Below are positions 12,347-17,498 of a stretch of 17,498 nt of DNA, in pieces. The position numbers were made by a program, and so were the translations under genes. Source of the DNA: an uncultured Oscillospiraceae bacterium. Lineage in GTDB: Bacteria > Bacillota > Clostridia > Oscillospirales > Oscillospiraceae. Under the pieces are notes generated by a model. That model ran no database searches. It was not told where the DNA came from and saw nothing but the letters and a program-made list of their open reading frames with translations. Where the stretch lies: NCBI GenBank assembly GCA_910587505.1, contig CAJULD010000055.1, positions 1-17,498 of the forward strand, read 5' to 3'. The stretch's first letter is position 1. Every line of letters starts with the position of its first letter.

Positions 12347-13954
12347 ATGTCCAGAGAAAAAAAGCAGTCCTTTATGGGCGGCGTCACCATTATGGCGGTC
12401 TCCACCGTGTTCGTGAAGATCTGCGGCGCGCTGTATAAGATCCCCCTCAACAATATTCTGGGGGATGAGGGCGTCGCCTACTTCATGAGCGCCTACAACA
12501 TTTATGCCCTGCTTCTGACGGTGTCCACCGCCGGACTGCCACTGGCCCTCAGCAAGCTCATCAGCGAGGCCAACGCCACGGGCCGCCGGACCCAGATGCG
12601 GCGCTGTTTCCACACCGCCATGGCGATCTTTGTGGCCCTGGGGGCGGCCGGCAGCGCCGTGATGCTGTTTTTTACCCGGCAGCTGGCCGGGCTGCTGAAA
12701 ACGCCGTCGGCCTACTGGGCCATCAAATGCTTGGGCGTGTCCGTGATCTGTGTATCCATCATGTGCGCCTACCGGGGCTTTGCCCAGGGCAGGCAGAACA
12801 TGGTCCCCACCGCCGTCTCCCAGTTTATCGAGGCATTTACCAAGCTGGCGGTGGGCCTGCCGCTGGCCTGGTGGCTGATCCGCTCGGGCCGGCCCCTGGA
12901 GATCGGAGCCGCCGGGGCCATTGTGGGTGTCAGCGCCGGTATCGTGCTGGCCATGCTGTATATGTCGTGGGACTACCGGAGAAACCGGGGGCCCATCATG
13001 TGGGGCACGGATAAGGCCCAGAATCACGCTGCTATCGCCCGCCGCCTGCTGGCGCTGGGCATCCCCATCACCATTGGTCAGGCAGGAATGAGCCTGTTCA
13101 ACACCCTGGATCAGGCCATTATCATGGGCCAGCTGCAAAGCGTGCTGGGACTGGGTGAGTCGGAGGCCGCGAGGCTTTACGGACAGTATACCTTCAGCAG
13201 CACCCTCTTCAATCTGCCGGCGGCCTTCCTGCCGGCGGTGGCGGTCAGCCTGATTCCCGCCGTCACTGTGGCGGTGAACCGCCGGGACCACCGGGAGGTC
13301 AATAAGGTGGTGACCACCAGCTTCCGGCTGATCGCCATGCTGGCGCTGCCGGCGGGGGTGGGGCTGTCGGTGCTGGCGGGGCCCATCCTGCTGTTGCTGT
13401 ATCCTGCCCGCCGGGAGGCGGCCATTGCCGCCACCTATCACCTGCAGATGCTGGGAGTGGCGTCCATTCTGGTGTGCGTCATGCTGCTGACCAACTCCAT
13501 CATGCAGGCCCATGGCAAGGTCAACTGGCCCATCATCACCATGCTCATCGGCGGCGGGGTGAAGGTGGGGGTCAACTATGTCCTGGTAGGCAACCCGGCG
13601 GTCAATATCAAGGGCGCGCCCATCGGCACGCTGATCTGCTATGGCCTGATTGCGGTGCTGAACCTGTTTCTGGTCAGCCGCCTGCTGGAGAAAAAGCCCA
13701 ACTATCCCGCCATTTTCGCCAAGCCGGCCCTGGCCTCCGCCGCCATGGGCGGCACGGCCTGGGCGGTTCATGGACTGCTCAGCCGGTTTCTGAGCGGGGG
13801 ATATGTGAAGGAAAGCCTGTGTACGCTGCTGGCAGTGGGGGCCGCGGTGGTGGTGTATCTGATCCTGGTTATCGCCCTGCGGATGATCGGCAGGGAGGAT
13901 CTGAAGATGGTCCCCCACGGGGATAAGCTGGCCCGGCTGCTCCATATCCGGTGA
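12347..13954 (+). CDS. SpoVB/MurJ-like polysaccharide (lipid-linked precursor) flippase
   Basis: An integral membrane protein of 535 residues in the MOP superfamily (MurJ, SpoVB, Wzx), with about 14 hydrophobic helices spread over its whole length. The N terminus (MGGVTIMAVSTVFVKICGALYKIPL, then GDEGVAYFMSAYNIYALLLTVSTAGLP) is typical of the SpoVB/YtgP group in Firmicutes, which move lipid II or similar precursors across the membrane for peptidoglycan or spore cortex. Further family blocks are YRGFAQGRQNMVPTAVSQ and TLDQAIIMGQL. A GAGGAAA sequence precedes the ATG by several bases. Whether it is the sporulation-specific SpoVB or a vegetative lipid II flippase cannot be told here, because no sporulation genes adjoin it. 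It appears to be a single-gene unit, with a promoter for the next gene directly downstream. Confidence 0.88.
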   Translation: MSREKKQSFMGGVTIMAVSTVFVKICGALYKIPLNNILGDEGVAYFMSAYNIYALLLTVSTAGLPLALSKLISEANATGRRTQMRRCFHTAMAIFVALGAAGSAVMLFFTRQLAGLLKTPSAYWAIKCLGVSVICVSIMCAYRGFAQGRQNMVPTAVSQFIEAFTKLAVGLPLAWWLIRSGRPLEIGAAGAIVGVSAGIVLAMLYMSWDYRRNRGPIMWGTDKAQNHAAIARRLLALGIPITIGQAGMSLFNTLDQAIIMGQLQSVLGLGESEAARLYGQYTFSSTLFNLPAAFLPAVAVSLIPAVTVAVNRRDHREVNKVVTTSFRLIAMLALPAGVGLSVLAGPILLLLYPARREAAIAATYHLQMLGVASILVCVMLLTNSIMQAHGKVNWPIITMLIGGGVKVGVNYVLVGNPAVNIKGAPIGTLICYGLIAVLNLFLVSRLLEKKPNYPAIFAKPALASAAMGGTAWAVHGLLSRFLSGGYVKESLCTLLAVGAAVVVYLILVIALRMIGREDLKMVPHGDKLARLLHIR

Positions 13955-13992
13955 GGGGGAAGAAGTTTTTTCCCGAAACCTGCAATTATTGG

Positions 13993-14022
13993 TTGGACTT
14001 TCCCGGAATTCTGTTGTATAAT
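13993..14022 (+). promoter_or_regulatory. Sigma-A promoter of the BMP transporter lipoprotein gene
   Basis: TTGGAC (13993-13998) and a consensus TATAAT (14017-14022) are 18 bases apart. Transcription would begin near 14029, giving a leader of about 47 bases, too short for a purine riboswitch; none is recognisable. Confidence 0.8.
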
Positions 14023-14075
14023 AAAAAAGGGAAGATGACAGGAAAGACGTGGACGAATGAAAAGGAGGATTACAG

Positions 14076-15347
14076 ATGAAAAAGAAGGTACTGGCTTTGC
14101 TTCTGGCGCTGGCCATGGTGCTGGCGCTGGCCGCCTGCGGCGGCAAGGATGACGGCGGTAAGGACAACGACGCGCCCTCCACTGGCAGCAGCGACGCGCA
14201 GCAGCCCCCTGCGGCGGCCAAGACCGTGAAGGTGGGCCTGATCTGCATCGGCGATGAGAACGATCAGGGTTACACCTACAACTTTATCCGCGGCAAGGAC
14301 GCGGCCACCGAGGCTCTGAAGGCTAAGGGAATCAACGTAGACTGGGTGGTCAAGTGGAACATCGGCGAGGACTCCGGCTGTGAGGACGCCAACATCGAGC
14401 TGGCGGAGGAGGGCTGCCAGCTGATTATCAACAACTCCTTCGGCTTTGAGCCCTTCATGCTGAAGGTGGCCCCCGACTACCCCGACATCCAGTTCGTGGC
14501 CTGCACCAACCAGGCCTCCTGGAACGACGGGCTGGAGAACACCCATAACGCCTTCGCCAATATCTACGAGGGCCGCTATCTGGCCGGCGTGGTGGCCGGG
14601 ATGAAGCTTCAGGAGATGATTAACAGAGGCGAGCTGGCCCCTGAGCAGGCCGTCATCGGCTACGTGGGCGCGTTCTCCTTCGCCGAGGTGATCTCCGGCT
14701 TTACCTCCTACTTCCTGGGCGCGAAGAGCGTGTGCCCCACCGTGACCATGAAGGTCCAGTTTGTGGGCTCCTGGTCCGACGCCACCGAGGAGGCCAATGC
14801 TGCCGCCGCCCTGTGTGATATGGGGTGCATCATGATCTCCCAGCATTCCGACAACACCACTCCCGCCACCACGGCCCAGTCCAAGAAGGCCTTCCATACC
14901 GGATATAACAACGACATGATCGGCGTTGCGCCGGAGGCGTCACTTATCGGTACCCGGATCGACTGGTCCGTGTATTTCGAGTACATCATTGAGGCCGTCG
15001 CCAACGGTGAGAGCTTCGATCAGGACTGGTGCCACGGCATGGATCAGGGCGCGGTGGTCATGACGCCGCTGAACGAGGACATTGCCGCCGAGGGCACCGC
15101 CGCAAAGCTGGCGGAGGTGGAGGAGCAGATTCGCTCCGGCAAGCTTCAGGTGTTTGACACCGGCGCCTTCACCATTGACGGCGCGGTTCTGGAGAATGCC
15201 TTTGCGCTGGACACCGACGGGGACTTCGCGCCGGATTCCGAGGAAGCCGTATTTGACGGCGCTTTCCATGAGTCCCACTTCCAGTCCGCTCCCTACTTTG
15301 CCCTTCGCATTGACGGGATTGAATGGCTCAACGAAGAGTGGGGCTGA
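14076..15347 (+). CDS. BMP-family ABC transporter substrate-binding lipoprotein
   Basis: The extracellular receptor of an importer of the BmpA/PnrA/TmpC family, whose known ligands are purine nucleosides, with riboflavin and sugars in relatives. The 423 residues start with a lipoprotein signal peptide ending in LALAAC, with lipidated Cys21. A Gly/Asp/Ser/Pro/Gln linker follows to about residue 47, typical for lifting the domain off the membrane. The mature domain opens with VKVGLICIGDENDQGYTYN and continues with the family pattern: LIINNSFGFEPFMLKVAPDYPDIQFV, then the GRYLAGVVAGM and VIGYVGAF blocks, and ISQHSDNTTPATTAQ in the ligand-binding hinge. The ribosome binding site AAAGGAGG (14061-14068) is ideal. 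It has its own promoter and a strong terminator directly after the stop, separating it partly from the ATPase gene, which fits the excess of binding protein such systems need. The ligand cannot be read from sequence alone. Confidence 0.93.
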   Translation: MKKKVLALLLALAMVLALAACGGKDDGGKDNDAPSTGSSDAQQPPAAAKTVKVGLICIGDENDQGYTYNFIRGKDAATEALKAKGINVDWVVKWNIGEDSGCEDANIELAEEGCQLIINNSFGFEPFMLKVAPDYPDIQFVACTNQASWNDGLENTHNAFANIYEGRYLAGVVAGMKLQEMINRGELAPEQAVIGYVGAFSFAEVISGFTSYFLGAKSVCPTVTMKVQFVGSWSDATEEANAAAALCDMGCIMISQHSDNTTPATTAQSKKAFHTGYNNDMIGVAPEASLIGTRIDWSVYFEYIIEAVANGESFDQDWCHGMDQGAVVMTPLNEDIAAEGTAAKLAEVEEQIRSGKLQVFDTGAFTIDGAVLENAFALDTDGDFAPDSEEAVFDGAFHESHFQSAPYFALRIDGIEWLNEEWG

Positions 15348-15360
15348 TCCCCGCACGAGC

Positions 15361-15389
15361 AAAAGGGGCCGCGCACGCGGCCCCTTTTT
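15361..15389 (+). terminator. Strong intrinsic terminator between the lipoprotein and ATPase genes
   Basis: AAAAGGGGCCGC (15361-15372) pairs perfectly with GCGGCCCCTTTT (15377-15388), with one more T following. It begins 13 bases after the lipoprotein stop. Partial read-through would give a high ratio of binding protein to ATPase. Confidence 0.88.
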
Positions 15390-15442
15390 GCCTTTTATAT
15401 AGTGGCACAGTCTCTATCATGAAAGTTTGCGGCCGCCCCGCG

Positions 15443-15593
15443 ATTTTGCAGCGGCCACATCGAATGGCCGCGCAAAATTGATGATTCATGGCCGCTGTAT
15501 TCGGCCATGAATCATCACAAGGGCGGCAGGATGCAGGGGCGGCGCCCCTGTTGAGGTCAGGGCAAAGCCCTGGCGGGTTTGGGCGGAGCCCAA
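15443..15593. repeat. Cluster of five consecutive hairpins upstream of the ATPase gene
   Basis: In order: ATTTTGC-a-GCGGCCA/TGGCCGCGCAAAAT (15443-15478, one bulged A, seven-base loop); TGATGATTCATGGCCG with its exact complement (15479-15494 and 15502-15517, seven-base loop); CAGGGGC-ggc-GCCCCTG (15534-15550); CAGGGC-aaa-GCCCTG (15558-15572); TTGGGC-gga-GCCCAA (15579-15593). The first two abut with no spacer, and the last three share a three-base-loop design. A NotI-like palindrome GCGGCCGC sits at 15429-15436. None carries a T-tract, so these are not ordinary terminators. The arrangement resembles dispersed intergenic palindromic repeats more than a regulator, but that is inference. Confidence 0.75.
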
Positions 15594-15640
15594 CACACAT
15601 TCGTACCATAACCGCCGCTCCCTGACGGCGGAAAGAAAGG

Positions 15641-17215
15641 ATGACAGCCTTGGAAAAAACTGTTTGCGCCATTGAATTGAAAGGCATTACCAAGCGCTTT
15701 GGCAGCGTGGTGGCCAACGACGGCGTCGATCTCTCCCTGAACCGGGGGGAGATTCTCTCCCTGCTGGGGGAGAACGGCAGCGGGAAGACCACGCTGATGA
15801 ACATGCTCGCGGGCATCTATTTCCCGGACGCGGGGGAGATCCTTGCCGGCGGGAAGCCCGTCTCCATCCGCTCCCCCAGGGACGCCTATGCCAACGGCAT
15901 CGGAATGATCCACCAGCACTACAAGCTGGTGGATGTGTTCACCGCCGCGGAAAACATCGTTCTGGGTCTGGAGGAGGAGGGACGGCTGGATATCCGGGCC
16001 GTCAATGAAAAGGTCCGGGCCATCAGCGAGAAATACGGCTTTGACATCGACCCCGCCCGGAAGGTCTACGACATGTCCGTCTCCCAGAAGCAGACGGTGG
16101 AGATTGTGAAGGCGCTGTACCGGGGAGCGGACATCCTGATTCTGGACGAGCCCACCGCCGTGCTGACGCCTCAGGAAACGGACAGGCTCTTCGCCGTGCT
16201 GCGGGCCATGCGGGACGACGGAAAGGCCATCGTCATCATCACCCACAAGCTCCACGAGGTCATGGCCCTCTCCGACCGGGTGGCCGTGCTGCGCAAGGGG
16301 CAGTACATCGGGACCGTCAACACCGGGGAGACCAGTCCGCAGGCTCTGACCGACATGATGGTGGGCCGCAGCGTGACGCTGAACATAGACCGGCCCCGCT
16401 ACGAAAAGCCGGTGGAGCGCCTGACGGTGCGAAATCTGACCTGCCTGGACGGGGAGGGCGTGAAGCGGCTGGACGGCGTCAGCTTTACCGCCATGGGCGG
16501 CGAGATTCTGGGCGTGGCGGGCATCGCCGGGTCCGGACAGCGGGAGCTGCTGGAGGCCATTTCCGGATTGTACCCCGTGGCGGAGGGGGAGATCCTCTAC
16601 ACCCCGGAGGGCCGGAGACCGGAGAATCTGGTGGGAAAGACCCCTATGCAGATCCGGAAAGCCGGGGTGGCCATGGCTTTTGTACCTGAGGACCGGCTGG
16701 GCATGGGACTGGCCGGGTCTATGGGCATGACCGGAAACATGATGCTCCGCTCCTGGCGAAAGGGCCGGACCGCCTTCGTCAACCGGAGGGACCCCAATGA
16801 GCTGGCCCTGAAGATCTGGAAAGAGCTGGAGGTGGTCACCCCGGACACTGAGTTCCCCGTGCGCCGGATGTCCGGCGGCAACGTGCAAAAGGTCCTGGTG
16901 GGCCGGGAAATTGCCGGCGCGCCGTCCGTACTGATGACCGCCTATGCGGTGCGGGGGCTGGACATCAACACCTCCTATACGATCTATAACCTGCTCACCG
17001 CCCAGAAAATGAAGGGCGTGGCCGTCGTTTACGTGGGCGAGGACCTGGATGTGCTGCTGGAGCTGTGCGACCGGATTCTGGTGCTGTGCGGCGGCAGGGT
17101 CAGCGGCGTCGTGGACGCGCGGACGGCCACTAAGGAGCAGATCGGCCTTATGATGACCCATCTGGGAGGAGAGGCATGCGCGGACAGACACCCGAGAAAG
17201 GACTGTGGCATATGA
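15641..17215 (+). CDS. ABC transporter ATP-binding protein, double-domain BMP/nucleoside-sugar importer type
   Basis: The energising subunit of the importer, with two fused nucleotide-binding domains (524 residues, as in RbsA/NupO-type proteins). Domain 1 has Walker A GENGSGKT (43-50), a Q-loop region HQHYKLVDVFTAAENI, a signature in the MSVSQKQ form (145-151) instead of LSGGQ, and Walker B ILILDEPT with Asp169 and Glu170. Domain 2 is degenerate at its P-loop (GIAGSGQ, 294-300, no Lys) yet has a good signature MSGGN at 410. Its Walker B region lacks the catalytic Glu (TAYAVRGLD, 433-441), so one ATP site is probably weak. The ATG at 15641 lies directly against AAAGG. A TTG at 15650, eight bases beyond AAAGGA, is an equally good start and would remove three residues. 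The stop overlaps the permease start as ATGA. Confidence 0.93.
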   Translation: MTALEKTVCAIELKGITKRFGSVVANDGVDLSLNRGEILSLLGENGSGKTTLMNMLAGIYFPDAGEILAGGKPVSIRSPRDAYANGIGMIHQHYKLVDVFTAAENIVLGLEEEGRLDIRAVNEKVRAISEKYGFDIDPARKVYDMSVSQKQTVEIVKALYRGADILILDEPTAVLTPQETDRLFAVLRAMRDDGKAIVIITHKLHEVMALSDRVAVLRKGQYIGTVNTGETSPQALTDMMVGRSVTLNIDRPRYEKPVERLTVRNLTCLDGEGVKRLDGVSFTAMGGEILGVAGIAGSGQRELLEAISGLYPVAEGEILYTPEGRRPENLVGKTPMQIRKAGVAMAFVPEDRLGMGLAGSMGMTGNMMLRSWRKGRTAFVNRRDPNELALKIWKELEVVTPDTEFPVRRMSGGNVQKVLVGREIAGAPSVLMTAYAVRGLDINTSYTIYNLLTAQKMKGVAVVYVGEDLDVLLELCDRILVLCGGRVSGVVDARTATKEQIGLMMTHLGGEACADRHPRKDCGI

Positions 17216-17498
17216 ACCATGAAATGAAAACTCCCTTCCTCCGGCTGGCCAGGCGGGACGGCATGGAGGGGTGGAAGGCGTGGTGCATCCGGGCGGGGGC
17301 CATTGCGGCGGCTCTGCTGCTGGGCGCGGTGGTGATGGGCGCGGCGGGCGCGAACCCCGTCGCCGCCTATGGGACCATCCTCTCCGGCGCGCTGGGGAAG
17401 AAGACTGCCATCCGGCAGACGGTGAAGATCGCCGTGCCCCTGCTGGGCTGCGCGCTGGCCATCGCCCCCTGCTTCAAGATGCGCTTCTGGAACATCGG
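17212..17498 (+). CDS. ABC transporter permease, BMP/nucleoside-sugar importer type (3' end outside window)
   Basis: The first 95 residues of an inner-membrane permease. A cytoplasmic start with basic residues (KTPFLRLARRDG) leads into a hydrophobic helix at about residues 28-46 (AGAIAAALLLGAVVMGAAG). The segment NPVAAYGTILSGALGKKTAIRQTVKIAVPLLG and the FKMRFWNIG block follow; both are characteristic of the first permease of NupP/BMP-type systems, related to RbsC. The ATG overlaps the ATPase stop by one base shift (ATGA), indicating translational coupling. A second permease gene would be expected just beyond the window, because these importers normally use two. Confidence 0.9.
   Translation, partial: MNHEMKTPFLRLARRDGMEGWKAWCIRAGAIAAALLLGAVVMGAAGANPVAAYGTILSGALGKKTAIRQTVKIAVPLLGCALAIAPCFKMRFWNI

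Noticed and set aside
13955..13974. GGGAA/TTCCC hairpin after the flippase stop as a terminator
   Set aside because: The stem is only five pairs with an eight-base loop, and the T-run is inside the loop rather than after the stem.
11681..14248. An 855-codon open frame on the - strand over the zinc-ribbon, flippase and lipoprotein genes
   Set aside because: It runs antisense to three supported genes and intergenic hairpins, with a biased His/Gln/Gly composition; a shadow frame.
1..17498. CRISPR array, tRNA, rRNA, transposase or phage genes
   Set aside because: I looked for regularly spaced direct repeats, cloverleaf-like sequences and mobile-element proteins and found none.

Overview
The window is GC-rich, densely coded, and every gene I can support lies on the + strand. 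Several things point to a GC-rich member of class Clostridia, most likely the Oscillospiraceae (Flavonifractor/Oscillibacter-like gut anaerobes): a PASTA-domain Ser/Thr kinase joined to rsgA, a recJ-rel-dtd-MBL-hemZ block, a SpoVB-type flippase and a BMP-family lipoprotein transporter. The family assignment is inference from gene content and style; no marker gene for taxonomy is present.

Layout. (1) 1-2286: the 3' part of a PrkC-type kinase gene overlapping rsgA; both belong to ribosome and cell-wall homeostasis. (2) 2287-2724: 438 bases without a gene, rich in perfect inverted repeats, ending in a good sigma-A promoter and the strong ribosome binding site of recJ. (3) 2725-4800: recJ. (4) 4801-5415: a decayed GNAT acetyltransferase remnant, cut off at its 3' end by a composite palindromic repeat (copy A). 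(5) 5416-7641: rel, the bifunctional (p)ppGpp synthetase/hydrolase, followed at once by an inverted copy of the same repeat (copy B). (6) 7792-11510: dtd, a small membrane protein, an MBL-fold hydrolase, hemZ and a uridine-kinase-like nucleoside kinase, tightly spaced and ending in a terminator. (7) 11511-11737: an intergenic stretch that folds into nested helices directly ahead of the ribosome binding site of a small zinc-ribbon protein gene (11738-12145). (8) 12347-13954: a SpoVB/MurJ-like flippase. (9) 14076-17498: a BMP-type ABC importer (lipoprotein, double ATPase, start of a permease). Its lipoprotein gene has its own promoter and terminator, and a five-hairpin cluster separates it from the ATPase gene.

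How the parts fit. The centre of the window is a version of the conserved Firmicutes recJ-(apt)-rel-dtd neighbourhood. Here apt is missing, and its slot holds a pseudogene and a repeat. The most unusual signals are in non-coding DNA. They are the two inverted copies of a multi-hairpin repeat bracketing rel, with pairing kept despite sequence change; the possible structured leader before the zinc-ribbon gene; and the hairpin clusters at 2396-2589 and 15443-15593. I see no tRNA, rRNA, CRISPR array, transposase or phage gene.
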